Shown here: positions 7,140 through 15,168 of the stretch, piece after piece | Numbering within the stretch: the first letter of the stretch is position 1 | How the letters are laid out: each line of letters starts with the position of its first letter | Assembly: GCF_003626635.1 (NCBI RefSeq) | Contig: NZ_RAZT01000010.1 | Span: 124,001-188,000, forward strand | Length of the DNA stretch: 64,000 nt | Direction of reading: 5' to 3' | Origin: Micromonospora musae | GTDB taxonomy: Bacteria > Actinomycetota > Actinomycetes > Mycobacteriales > Micromonosporaceae | Notes under the pieces: generated by a model | What the model was told of the DNA's origin: nothing | The model's input: only the letters and a program-made list of their open reading frames with translations | Databases searched by the model: none | Position numbers and translations under genes: made by a program

Positions 7140-8936
7140 GTGGAGCAGCCGGCGATCTCCGACTACGGATTCCTCTCCGACTGCCGCTCCGGCGCGCTGG
7201 TGAGCCGGGACGGCTCGATCGACTGGTGGTGCCCGGACCGCTTCGACGGCTCCGCCATCTTCGCCCGGGTGCTCGGGCCGCAGGCCGGCCACTTCCGGCT
7301 GGCGCCCGTCGGCGCGGGCGGGCCCGGGCACCGGGTCGAGCGGTCGTACCACCCCGACACCCTGGTCCTGCGCACCGTGCACCACACCCCCGACGGGAGC
7401 GTCGCGGTCACCGACGCGCTCGCCGCCGAGATCGGGGCGCGGGCGCACCAGCTCGGAATGGACTCCCCGGGTGTGCTGATCCGGGTGGTCGAAGGGCTGC
7501 GCGGCCGGGTCCGGATGGCGCTGGACTACGTGCCCCGCCCCGCACACGGCCTGCTCACGCCCTACCTGCACGAACAGCCGGACGGCAGCGTCCTCGCCAC
7601 CGCCGGCCCGGTGGTGCTGGTGCTGGGCTGCAACGGGCCGCCGCTGAAGGCCGGACGGGACCGGGTGTACCAGGAGTTCGAGGTCTCCGGCGGGCAGTTC
7701 GTCGGCTTCGACCTCGCGTACGGCGAGGCCTACGGCAAGCCGCCGGTCCGGCTCGACCCGCTGACCACGCTCGCCGAGACCATCCAGGCGTGGGAGGCGT
7801 ACCGGGAGACGCACAAGTACCCCGGCCGGTTCCCGGAACTGGTCCGCCCCAGCGCCACCGTGCTGACCGGCCTGACGTACGCGCGCAGCGGCGCCATCGC
7901 GGCGGCGGCGACGACCTCGCTCCCCGAGCAGCTCGGCGGTGAACGTAACTACGACTACCGCTACTCCTGGCTGCGCGACTTCTCGATGACCCTGCGCGCG
8001 CTCTGGGTGGCGGCCTGCCCGCACGAGGCGTCCCGCCTCTTCGCCTGGGTCACCCGCTCGATCGGACGCATCGGCGACAGGCCGGTGCCGGTGGTCTTCG
8101 GGCTGGAGGGGGAGCGGGACCTCACCGAGCACGAATGCCCACACCTGGCGGGCTACGCCGGCACCGGGCCGGTCCGCATCGGTAACGACGCCTGGTGCCA
8201 GCGGCAGCTCGACGTGCCGGGCGAGATCATGACCTCGGTCTGGCGGCTGCGCGACTACCTCGGGAACACGTTCGACGAGGAGCTGCGCGAGATGGTGCTG
8301 GGGTTGACCGAACAGGTGGCGTCGACCTGGCAGTTGCCGGACCGGGGGATGTGGGAGACGCGCGACGAGGAACGCCACTACCTGTCGTCGAAGGTGAACT
8401 GCTGGGTCGCCCTGGACCGGGCGGTCAAGCTGGCCGACCGGCTCGGCGAGCGGGCCGATCCGCGACGCTGGGCCGCGATCCGCGACGAGATCCGCGAAAC
8501 CGTGCTGCGCGACGGCTGGAACGACCGGATCGGCGCGTTCACCGGCGCGTTCGGCTCCACCGAGCTGGACGCCTCGGCGCTCTTCCTGCCGGTGGTGCAC
8601 TTCCTGCCGGCCGGCGAACCGCGGATGCGCGCGACCATCGCCGTCATCGAGCGCGACCTGAGCACGGAGGACGGCCTGATCCGGCGCTGGAACACCGACC
8701 CGGCCGGCTTCCTGCTCTGCTCGTTCTGGCTGGTCGAGTGCCTGGTGATGACCGGTGAGCAGCAGCGGGCCGAGGCGCTCTTCCAGCGGATGGCCGGGTA
8801 CGCCAACGACGTCGGGCTGTTCAGCGAGCAGATCGACCTGACGACGGGGGCGCAGCTCGGCAACACCCCGCAGGCGTTGTCGCACATCGGGCTGATCAAC
8901 GCGGCGTGGCGGTTGACCGACCCACGAGCGTTCTGA
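7140..8936 (+). CDS. Glycoside hydrolase family 15 protein (trehalase/glucoamylase type)
   Basis: A 598-residue cytoplasmic enzyme without a signal peptide. The N-terminal domain opens ISDYGFLSDCRSGALVSRDGSIDWWCPDRFDG, the hallmark of actinobacterial GH15 enzymes, and the C-terminal (alpha/alpha)6 barrel contains YRYSWLRDFSMTLRALW, the catalytic-acid region, and YLSSKVNCWVALDRAVKLAD. Known members include mycobacterial trehalase and alpha-glucosidases, so hydrolysis of trehalose or short alpha-glucans is likely. The GTG at 7140 is chosen; a TTG at 7107 lies 13 bp after a stronger AAGGAGG site and would add eleven residues. It is convergent with threonine synthase. Family is secure; substrate is inferred. 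Confidence 0.88.
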   Translation: MEQPAISDYGFLSDCRSGALVSRDGSIDWWCPDRFDGSAIFARVLGPQAGHFRLAPVGAGGPGHRVERSYHPDTLVLRTVHHTPDGSVAVTDALAAEIGARAHQLGMDSPGVLIRVVEGLRGRVRMALDYVPRPAHGLLTPYLHEQPDGSVLATAGPVVLVLGCNGPPLKAGRDRVYQEFEVSGGQFVGFDLAYGEAYGKPPVRLDPLTTLAETIQAWEAYRETHKYPGRFPELVRPSATVLTGLTYARSGAIAAAATTSLPEQLGGERNYDYRYSWLRDFSMTLRALWVAACPHEASRLFAWVTRSIGRIGDRPVPVVFGLEGERDLTEHECPHLAGYAGTGPVRIGNDAWCQRQLDVPGEIMTSVWRLRDYLGNTFDEELREMVLGLTEQVASTWQLPDRGMWETRDEERHYLSSKVNCWVALDRAVKLADRLGERADPRRWAAIRDEIRETVLRDGWNDRIGAFTGAFGSTELDASALFLPVVHFLPAGEPRMRATIAVIERDLSTEDGLIRRWNTDPAGFLLCSFWLVECLVMTGEQQRAEALFQRMAGYANDVGLFSEQIDLTTGAQLGNTPQALSHIGLINAAWRLTDPRAF

Positions 8937-8960
8937 CCGTTCCCGCCGCGTTCGCCCGCC

Positions 8961-10151
8961 TCAGGAGAGCACCGGCACGTCGGACACGTCCACCGTCTCC
9001 GGGTACTTGAGGCCCGCCCCGGTGTTGAGCACCACCACCCGCTCGCCGGCCCGGATCCAGCCGCCGGCCCGCAGCTGCCGGGCGGCGGTCAGGCAGGCCG
9101 CCCCCTCCGGACAGAGCAGCAGCCCCTCCTGCGCGGCGAAGGCCCGCAGGTCGGTCAGGATCTCCTCGTCGGGAACCGCCACCGCGGTGCCGGCGCTGTC
9201 CCGCAACGCGGTCAGGATCAGTTCGTCGCCGAGCGGCGCCGGCACGGTGATGCCGAAGGCGATGGTGTGCGCGTCCGCCCACGGCTGGGCGCGCTCCTCA
9301 CCGGCCGCGAAGGCCCGCACGATCGGTGCGCAGCCCGTGGACTGCACCGCCACCAGCCGGGGCAACCGGTCGGAGATCCAGCCCAACTCGCGCATCTCGT
9401 GCAACGCCTTGTGAATGCCGATCAGCCCGACGCCACCGCCGGTCGGGTAGATGATCACGTCGGGTACCTGCCAGCCGAGCTGCTCGACGATCTCGTACCC
9501 CATGGTCTTCTTGCCCTCGAGCCGATACGGCTCGCGCAGCGTGCCCGCGTCGAAGATCGCGCCGTCGGAGTCGCCGACGAGCTGCGCCACCCGGCGGCCG
9601 GCGTCGCTGATCAGCCCGTCGATCAGGCTCAGGTCGGCGCCGGCGGCCACGCACTCGCGTCGACAGATGGTCGGGGCGTCGAGCGGCATCACGATGGTCG
9701 CGCCCATCCCCGCCCGGGCCGCGTAGGTGGCCCAGGCTGCGCCGGCGTTGCCGTTGGTGGGCATGGCGATCCGCTGCACGCCCAGCTCACGGGCCCGGCT
9801 GATGCCCACCGCCGCGCCGCGGGCCTTGAACGAGCCGGTGGGGATGAGGCCCTCATCCTTGATCAGGAGGTCGTCGACGCCGATCTCGGCGCCGTAGCCG
9901 GGAGCACGCAGCAGCGGCGTCCAGCCCTCACCGAGGCTGGTCACGTGGCGCAGGTCGGCGACCGGCAGCAGTTCGCGGTAACGCCACAGGTCCGCCGGGC
10001 GCAGCGGGAACTGTTCGGGGGTGACCGCCGCGGCCACGGCGGCGAGGTCGTAGCGGGCCAGCAGCGGCGAGCCACAGACGCAGAGGTTCTGCGGCCGGTC
10101 CGCCGGATGCTCCTTGCCGCAGCGCGGGCACTCCAGGTGGGTCAGGTACAC
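8961..10151 (-). CDS. thrC: Threonine synthase
   Basis: A 396-residue PLP enzyme of the fold-type II group, converting O-phosphohomoserine to threonine. It begins with a four-cysteine zinc-ribbon-like segment (ECPRCGKEHPADRPQNLCVCG), then the PLP lysine in LIPTGSFKARGAAVG, the phosphate-binding glycine loop PTGGGVGLIG, and NTGAGLKYPE at the end, a pattern seen in threonine synthases rather than serine dehydratases. The GTG at 10151 follows GAGGAG with 3 bp and puts the zinc segment near the N-terminus; the upstream extension to 10304 would overlap the next gene. A ligase-like gene ends 14 bp upstream on the same strand. Confidence 0.88.
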   Translation of the reverse strand: MYLTHLECPRCGKEHPADRPQNLCVCGSPLLARYDLAAVAAAVTPEQFPLRPADLWRYRELLPVADLRHVTSLGEGWTPLLRAPGYGAEIGVDDLLIKDEGLIPTGSFKARGAAVGISRARELGVQRIAMPTNGNAGAAWATYAARAGMGATIVMPLDAPTICRRECVAAGADLSLIDGLISDAGRRVAQLVGDSDGAIFDAGTLREPYRLEGKKTMGYEIVEQLGWQVPDVIIYPTGGGVGLIGIHKALHEMRELGWISDRLPRLVAVQSTGCAPIVRAFAAGEERAQPWADAHTIAFGITVPAPLGDELILTALRDSAGTAVAVPDEEILTDLRAFAAQEGLLLCPEGAACLTAARQLRAGGWIRAGERVVVLNTGAGLKYPETVDVSDVPVLS

Positions 10152-10165
10152 GTCGCTCCTCGCCG

Positions 10166-11227
10166 TCAGCTCGCGTCGATGCTCAACCAGCGTCGGCTGC
10201 GTCGCCCCGGCTCGTAACCCGAGTCGAGGCGCTTCGCCACCACCCCCGGGAGCCCCTGCTCTCGGCTGGTTCGCAGGGCCTCGGCGCCGGTACCGGGGAA
10301 CCACGGCGGAGTCTGCCAGTGCGCGCCCGCGAGCGCCAGACCGTCGAGCAGTTCGCGGCGCTGGGCGTACGGCAGGTCGACGCAGGTCGTGCCCTCCAGC
10401 CAGAGCAGGTCGATCAGGAGGTACTGCGCTCCGGCGGGCACCCGGGCGCCGGAGGTCGGCGCGGCGGGACGCACCCGGCCGCCGCCGTCGATGCGGACCA
10501 GCAGCCCATCGAGCACCGCCTCGGTCGGCGCCATCGCCTCGGCGAGGTCACGCAGCCACGAGTAGCCCCCGGTGATCTCCTCGTCGGTCCCGGAGAGCAG
10601 CCGCAGCCGCCCGCCCGACACGTAGGCCGTCGCGCGGGTCCCGTCCCACCGCAGCTCGTACCCCCAGTCGGCCTGGTCGCGGGGGAGGCGGGCGGCGGGG
10701 GTGGGACGCATCGGACGGACCAGCTCGGGCATGCTCGTCCAACCCTCCGGCGGCGGATCCATCCGCCGGACCATCCAGTCCCGGCCACCCTTGCCGCCGG
10801 TGGCGAAGAGGGCGTACCGCCCGGACGTCCGCTCCCCGTCGAGCACCACGATGACCTCGTCGTCGCGCCACTTCTCCCGCCGGTAGGTCCCGCGGTCGTG
10901 GATGGTCATCGTCCCGCCGCCGTACTCGCCGGCCGGGATCTCCCCGTGGAAGTCGAGGTACTCCATGGGGTGGTCCTCGGTGTGCACGGCGAGGTGGTTG
11001 CGGCCGGTGTCCCGGGGCAGGCCGCGCGGCACCGCCCAGGAGGCGAGCACGCCTTCGTGCTCCAGCCGCAGATCCCAGTGCAGGCTGCGCGCATGGTGCT
11101 GCTGGATGACGAACCGGCCGGTATCGTCGTCGCCGCGCCGCCGGTGGCGCCGCTTCTTCTCCGGCACCGGCTCGGGGGTGCGAGCCGCATCCCTCCGACG
11201 TCGGTACTCGTCAAGCCGGTCCGCCAC
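10166..11227 (-). CDS. LigD-type 3'-phosphoesterase fused to a degenerate ATP-ligase domain
   Basis: A 353-residue protein. Residues about 35-150 form the LigD phosphoesterase (PE) domain, with RFVIQQHHARSLHWDLRLEHEGVLASWAVPRG and the metal ligands of HTEDHPMEYLDFHGEIPAGEYGGGTM; these trim 3' ends in non-homologous end joining. The rest resembles the adenylation domain of ATP-dependent ligases, but motif I reads YELRWDGTR, with Arg where the nucleophilic Lys should be; motif IV has PGVVAKRLDS instead of EGVVAK; and the C-terminal K-x-K motif is missing. No OB-fold or primase domain is present. The GTG at 11227 has a GGAG site; a TTG at 11245 is the alternative. Divergent from the aldo/keto reductase. 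Confidence 0.82.
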   Translation of the reverse strand: MADRLDEYRRRRDAARTPEPVPEKKRRHRRRGDDDTGRFVIQQHHARSLHWDLRLEHEGVLASWAVPRGLPRDTGRNHLAVHTEDHPMEYLDFHGEIPAGEYGGGTMTIHDRGTYRREKWRDDEVIVVLDGERTSGRYALFATGGKGGRDWMVRRMDPPPEGWTSMPELVRPMRPTPAARLPRDQADWGYELRWDGTRATAYVSGGRLRLLSGTDEEITGGYSWLRDLAEAMAPTEAVLDGLLVRIDGGGRVRPAAPTSGARVPAGAQYLLIDLLWLEGTTCVDLPYAQRRELLDGLALAGAHWQTPPWFPGTGAEALRTSREQGLPGVVAKRLDSGYEPGRRSRRWLSIDAS

Positions 11228-11309
11228 ATCCGCATTCTCCGGCAATCCGGGCGTCCCCGCTGGGCGGCTCGGTGCCGGGTTTCGCTCGCATGCCGGGGGT
11301 CAGTACGGG

Positions 11310-11315
11310 TAGAAC
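11310..11315 (+). promoter_or_regulatory. -10-like hexamer TAGAAC before aldo/keto reductase
   Basis: TAGAAC ends 7 bp before the ATG at 11323; a near match to TANNNT at leaderless distance. Confidence 0.3.
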
Positions 11316-11322
11316 GGTCGTC

Positions 11323-12111
11323 ATGGACCATGACGATCAGCCCACCGTCCTCCTGCCGGGTGAGGTGCGGATGCCCCTGCTCGGCTTCGGCACCTGGCGG
11401 GCCACCGGGAAGGCCGGCTACGACGCCGTACTGGCCGCGCTCGACGCCGGCTACCGGCACCTCGACACCGCCACGGTGTACGGCAACGAGAAGGAGGTCG
11501 GCCGGGCGGTGCGGGAGAGCGACCTGCGCCGGGAGGACCTCTTCATCACCACGAAGCTGCCGCCGGATCGGGTGGGCCGGGAGCGGGAGACGCTGGAGGC
11601 GAGCCTGCGGGCGCTCGACACCGAGTACCTCGACCTGTGGCTGATCCACTGGACGCCGTCCGCGCCCGCGGACAGCATCCCGCTCTGGCGGGAGCTGCTC
11701 GCCGCGCGGGACGAGAACCTGGTCCGGGCGGTCGGGGTGAGCAACTACAGCACGCCGCAGATCGACGAGCTGATCCAGGCGACCGAGGAGAACCCGGCGG
11801 TCAACCAGATCCGGTGGAGCCCGTTCCTGTACGACCGGCAGCGGCACGCCGAGCACCGGGACCGTGGCGTCGTGCTCGAGGGGTACAGCCCGCTCGACAC
11901 CAGCGACCTCTCGCATCCGGTGCTGGCCCGGATCGCGGCGGCGCACGACGTGTCGCCGGCTCAGGTGGTGCTCCGGTGGCACATCGACCACGAGATCGTG
12001 GTGATCCCGAAGAGCGTCACGCCGGAGCGGATCCAGGCCAACGCCGACGTCTTCCGCTTCTCGCTCACCGCGGAGGAGATGCGCGACCTCGACGCGCTCG
12101 GCTCGGCCTGA
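11323..12111 (+). CDS. Aldo/keto reductase
   Basis: A 262-residue NADPH-dependent reductase of the AKR5-like prokaryotic group. The catalytic tetrad is visible: Asp and Tyr in YRHLDTATVYGNEKEVG, Lys in LFITTKLPP and His in LDLWLIHWTP; the cofactor site is IPKSVTPERIQANADVF near the C-terminus. The signature MPLLGFGTWRATGKAGYDAVLAAL opens the barrel. It reduces small aldehydes or ketones; the natural substrate is not evident. The start at 11323 (MDHDDQPTVLLPG) is preferred over upstream in-frame starts because it sits directly after a -10-like hexamer. A very strong hairpin follows 50 bp after the stop, so it is probably a single-gene transcript. Confidence 0.88.
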   Translation: MDHDDQPTVLLPGEVRMPLLGFGTWRATGKAGYDAVLAALDAGYRHLDTATVYGNEKEVGRAVRESDLRREDLFITTKLPPDRVGRERETLEASLRALDTEYLDLWLIHWTPSAPADSIPLWRELLAARDENLVRAVGVSNYSTPQIDELIQATEENPAVNQIRWSPFLYDRQRHAEHRDRGVVLEGYSPLDTSDLSHPVLARIAAAHDVSPAQVVLRWHIDHEIVVIPKSVTPERIQANADVFRFSLTAEEMRDLDALGSA

Positions 12112-12161
12112 CCGTTTGGCAACTTCCTTCAGCCGGACGGCTGGCATTGAAGGGTATCGAC

Positions 12162-12207
12162 ATCGACGTACGTGGGGCGGTAGCGTGCCGCCATCACGTA
12201 CGTCGAT
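12162..12207. terminator. Perfect 13-bp inverted repeat, terminator or operator
   Basis: ATCGACGTACGTG (12162-12174) is exactly complementary to CACGTACGTCGAT (12195-12207); GGCGG (12176-12180) and CCGCC (12188-12192) pair inside. It starts 50 bp after the reductase stop and ends 44 bp before the next start, so it could terminate one transcript or regulate the next. No T-tract follows. Confidence 0.55.
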
Positions 12208-12251
12208 ACGTCGTGACCCTCTCCGCCTGCCGGACCTGCTGAAGGAGCCTC

Positions 12252-12419
12252 ATGGTCACGTCCCGATCCCTCCGTCTTCGCCGCCGGAGCCTGCTCGGCG
12301 TCCCAGCCCTGATGGTCGCCGCGATCGCCACCGTCGTCGCCCGGCCGGGCGCGGCGGCGGCCGCGCCGCCCGCCGCACCGAAGCCCGAGTGCCTCGCCGA
12401 CCTGCTCGGCGGTGCCTGA
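12252..12419 (+). CDS. 55-residue Tat-like signal-peptide micro-ORF
   Basis: A short frame with a strong GAAGGAG ribosome site 4 bp before its ATG. The product begins MVTSRSLRLRRRSLLG, a run of arginines followed by a hydrophobic core (VPALMVAAIATVVA) and an Ala-rich, likely cleavable stretch, then PKPECLADLLGGA. It looks like a complete export signal with a 15-20 residue mature tail containing one cysteine. Its TGA overlaps the ATG of the amidase gene as TGATG, so the two are translationally coupled. Either it is a genuine small secreted peptide, or the signal sequence of the amidase separated from its enzyme by a frame change. Too short to appear in most annotations. Confidence 0.6.
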   Translation: MVTSRSLRLRRRSLLGVPALMVAAIATVVARPGAAAAAPPAAPKPECLADLLGGA

Positions 12420-13381
12420 TGGCCACCATTCCCTGGCTCGTGGACGTGCTCCGGGGCGCCGGCGTCCAGGTCGTCGTCGAAGGGGACTGGCTCAACCGGA
12501 TGCGCCCCGGCAGCTTCGACCCGATCGGCGTGCTCTGGCACCACACCGCTGCCACCTCCAGCGCCACCAACCCGCATCCGGCGTTGAACATCTGCATCAA
12601 CGGCCGACCCGACCTGGCAGGCCCGCTCTGCCAGGCCCTCGTCGACTACCACGGCGTCTTCCACGTCATCTCCGCCGGCCGCTGCAACCACGCCGGCGCC
12701 AGCCGAGGCAGCGGACCGATCCCGGCCGGCGACGGCAACACGCTGATGATCGGGTGGGAGATCGACTACAACGGCGTCGACCAGGAGATGACCGCGGCGC
12801 AGTACAACGCCTCGATCGCCGCGACCGCCGCCGTGCTCACCCGCCTGGGCAGGGACGCCAGCCACGCCCGCGGTCACCGCGAGACCAGCACCACCGGCAA
12901 GATCGATCCTTCGTTCATCGACCTGAACGTGATGCGCAGCGACGTCGCCGCGAAGATGGCCGGCGGCACCGCCTGGAGCTCCATCGTGGACAACTCGACC
13001 GCCGGGCGCTTCACCGCCAGCGCGAACTGGGGGATCTCCTCGTACTCCGGGCAGCGCTACGGCGCCGACTACCGCTACGCCGACCCGGTCGCCGCGAGCG
13101 ACCCGGCCTGGTACCGGTTCAACGTCCCGGCCGCCGGCAACTACCGGGTCGACGCCTGGTGGCCGGCGAACTCCGGCTACAACAGCGCCGCGCCGTACAT
13201 CGTCGCCACCACCACCGGGAACCGTACGGTCACCGTCGACCAGCGGGTCACCGGCGGCCAGTGGCGCACCCTCGGGACCTTCGCGCTGCCCGCCGGGGAC
13301 GCCAACCGGGTGGCGGTGAGCCGCTGGACCACGGGCACCGGCCTGGTCATCGCCGACGCCGTGCGACTCACCCGGGTCTGA
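12419..13381 (+). CDS. Amidase_2/PGRP-like N-acetylmuramoyl-L-alanine amidase with golvesin-type domain
   Basis: A 320-residue protein in two parts. Residues 1-185 form an amidase_2/PGRP fold: IGVLWHHTAATSS supplies a zinc histidine, LMIGWEIDYNG the conserved acidic strand, and GHRETSTTGKIDP the C-terminal His-Lys/Asp motif; such enzymes cut the amide between MurNAc and L-Ala of peptidoglycan. Residues about 190-320 match the golvesin C-terminal/xanthan-lyase carbohydrate-binding type (VDNSTAGRFTASANWG ... DPAWYRFNVPAAGNYRVDAWWPANSGYNSAAPY). It has no signal peptide of its own; the coupled micro-ORF upstream does. Its ATG overlaps that ORF's stop by one base. Confidence 0.82.
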   Translation: MATIPWLVDVLRGAGVQVVVEGDWLNRMRPGSFDPIGVLWHHTAATSSATNPHPALNICINGRPDLAGPLCQALVDYHGVFHVISAGRCNHAGASRGSGPIPAGDGNTLMIGWEIDYNGVDQEMTAAQYNASIAATAAVLTRLGRDASHARGHRETSTTGKIDPSFIDLNVMRSDVAAKMAGGTAWSSIVDNSTAGRFTASANWGISSYSGQRYGADYRYADPVAASDPAWYRFNVPAAGNYRVDAWWPANSGYNSAAPYIVATTTGNRTVTVDQRVTGGQWRTLGTFALPAGDANRVAVSRWTTGTGLVIADAVRLTRV

Positions 13382-13535
13382 CCTGACCTGACCGGCCGGT
13401 CCGCAGCCTGAACACCGGGGGCGCGGGCCGGCCGCCGCCGAGAACCGGCCGAGGTGTCGCCCTGCCCGCTTCGTCCTCTCTGCTTTACCCTAGGGATACC
13501 ACGATCCTTGTCTAGAAATAGCGGAGGCGGGAGCC

Positions 13536-13967
13536 TTGGCGCGTTATTTCCTGCGCGGCTTTCGTCGGGTGCCATCTCGCCTTGGCTGGCCAGTCCCGTT
13601 GTCCGTCAAGGCGGTGTCGGCCGACCGCCTGCAGCAGCTCATTGATTTGGCTTCTTCTTCAGGGTTCAGCAGGAAAGGGGCTGGGATGCGGGTTTCACGC
13701 GAACTCCGATACATCCTCGTTCCCTATCATCCCGAGCCATCGCCGCAGCAATCATGGATGTGTGTGGTGGTCGGCTTCTCGAGAGCTGGCAGCCTTCGGG
13801 ATGGACAGCGACCCACTGTGGAATACGCGACACTCGATGTAAGGGTGGAGGATTTTGCTGCCTTGCGACGAGTCAGCAGAAGCACGCGTGACGAGGTGCT
13901 TCATTGGATTGCGTTCGACGCTGCCCGCAGTCGTCGATCAGAGGCGACTGGGCAACCGTCCGAGTGA
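13536..13967 (+). CDS. Hypothetical protein, atypical base composition
   Basis: A 143-residue protein I do not recognise. It begins at a TTG that lies 8 bp after GGAGG. The N-terminus is basic (FLRGFRRVPSRLGW), a strand-rich centre follows (RYILVPYHPEPSPQQSWMCVVVGFSRAG, VEYATLDVRVEDF), and the C-terminus is helical (DEVLHWIAFDAARSRRSEATGQ). No membrane segment or signal peptide. Codon use is visibly less GC-biased than its neighbours (many T-ending codons, ttg gct tct tct runs). Together with the adjacent transposase remnant and another orphan gene it forms a small island that may have been acquired. A hairpin follows the stop. Confidence 0.6.
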   Translation: MARYFLRGFRRVPSRLGWPVPLSVKAVSADRLQQLIDLASSSGFSRKGAGMRVSRELRYILVPYHPEPSPQQSWMCVVVGFSRAGSLRDGQRPTVEYATLDVRVEDFAALRRVSRSTRDEVLHWIAFDAARSRRSEATGQPSE

Positions 13968-13971
13968 GTAG

Positions 13972-14007
13972 ATGAAGGGCGTAGGCCTCGTGCTCACGCC
14001 CCTTCAT
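13972..14007 (+). terminator. Hairpin terminator after the 13536 gene
   Basis: ATGAAGGGCGT (13972-13982) pairs with ACGCCCCTTCAT (13996-14007), 11 bp with a single bulged base, starting 4 bp after the stop codon. Confidence 0.55.
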
Positions 14008-14038
14008 TGGTTGGCCTCGTGGTCAGCAGAGGCGAGCC

Positions 14039-14224
14039 TCATGGATGGCCCAGCGGAACAGGCCGACGAGATTGAACGGGAAGTTGGCGCCCGACCGCGG
14101 TGGGGTGTCGGGGGCAGCAGAGGAGCTTGGCGAGGAATCTCCATCCCTTGACGGTGGCGACGGCACGTTCGCCGAAGGCCCGGATCGTGGCCCAGTGACG
14201 GTTGACGGCCAGTCGGTCCCTCGT
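14039..14224 (-). pseudogene. Remnant of an IS5-type transposase C-terminus
   Basis: Minus-strand translation from 14224 gives DRLAVNRHWATIRAFGERAV followed by ATVKGWRFLAKLLCCPRHPT, clearly the N-R-x-W/ERA-x-A-x-x-K-x-W-R segment near the end of IS5-family DDE transposases. An in-frame TGA at 14225-14227 cuts it off upstream, and downstream the likely continuation shifts frame before stopping at 14039. No start, catalytic DDE residues or intact terminal repeats were found. It is a decayed insertion sequence fragment; the rest of 13968-14388 holds no gene. Confidence 0.6.
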
Positions 14225-14388
14225 TCATGAGCTGAGTCGGGCTGTTAGAGGTGCTCATGGCGACCGCCGCGCGCCGACTGTACGGTCGCGCGGTCCACGA
14301 ACTCCAATGGCTGAGTCGGCGGTTGGTGAGCGTGGGATGCAAGACGTGCGCGTCGACGTAGCCCGGGGCTCAACCGAGCTGGGCTTCG

Positions 14389-14889
14389 TCACGCCCGATT
14401 AGGGTCGGCCTCTGCCGGCCACTGCCGTAGTACCTCGGTCTGTGCCGGTGCTGCCGGCCATACCTGTAGTCGGACTCGCTCGGTGGTGGCCTCGTCCTCG
14501 TCCGAGTACTCGCCCGCGTCCTTCGCGGCCTGAAGGTTGCTCTTCGAGACCCGTACCCGGACCGATCCTGGAGCCAGGTCGAATCGTGGGGCGTCGGGCG
14601 CGTAGTCGGAGCAGCCCACGACCACCAGACGGCCTGATGGCACATCCAGGCTGCCTTCCACGACGTGGTCGTACCGCCCCAGGTCGATCTGCGGCGGGTG
14701 CTCCAGCACCTCGACATCCACCAGCACGTCCGCGCTGCTCATCGTGACGACAACTGCGGCATCCCCGACGGCGGAGAACTGAGTGTGCTCGACCGTGTCG
14801 GTCCAGGCCTCCTCGATGTTCGCCGCTGATGCCTCGTCGAAGAGATGAAGCTGGCGGTAGTCGGCATAAAGCCTCAGCGTCCCGGTCAT
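14389..14889 (-). CDS. Hypothetical protein
   Basis: A 166-residue acidic soluble protein. It opens MTGTLRLYADYRQLHLFDE, with a YADYxQxxLxD pattern, and has alternating beta-strands (AAVVVTMSSADVLVDVEVLEH, GSLDVPSGRLVVVGCSDYAPDAPRFDLAPGSVRVRVSKSNL) and an acidic loop GEYSDEDEATTERVRLQVWP. No catalytic motif, signal or membrane segment. The layout (beta-sandwich with a single cysteine in VVGCSDY) recalls small cytoplasmic proteins often found as isolated or immunity-like genes, but that is only an impression. It sits beside a transposase remnant, so acquisition is possible. No clear ribosome site precedes the ATG. Confidence 0.55.
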   Translation of the reverse strand: MTGTLRLYADYRQLHLFDEASAANIEEAWTDTVEHTQFSAVGDAAVVVTMSSADVLVDVEVLEHPPQIDLGRYDHVVEGSLDVPSGRLVVVGCSDYAPDAPRFDLAPGSVRVRVSKSNLQAAKDAGEYSDEDEATTERVRLQVWPAAPAQTEVLRQWPAEADPNRA

Positions 14890-15168
14890 TGCGAAAGGGT
14901 GTCAGGTTCGGCTCGTGCCGCCGTTGAGCCTCCTGTTCCGCGTTCCTTGCCGTTAGTGGGTTGAACGGCCACCGACCCGACGGGGTCTCCCCCCAGCCGG
15001 ATCGCGCGGCTGAGAGGCCAGACGGGCGGGCGGGCGGTCCTCCGGGTTGCTCGACAGCAGCGGAGAAGGGTGCCTGCGGGACCGATCAGCCCTGGTGTGC
15101 GCTGGTTGCAGCGAGTAGTGTCCTGTATCCGACGCGTGCCGAATCCCCTCCCGGAGGCGTACCGCACC

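Noticed and set aside
12116..12418. Continuous plus-strand frame reaching into the amidase gene from 12116
   Set aside because: It is an alternate frame through the hairpin and micro-ORF with poor composition; the amidase starts at 12419.
14004..14342. 112-codon minus-strand frame in the island
   Set aside because: Different frame from the transposase remnant, Arg/Pro/Ser-rich, no ribosome site.
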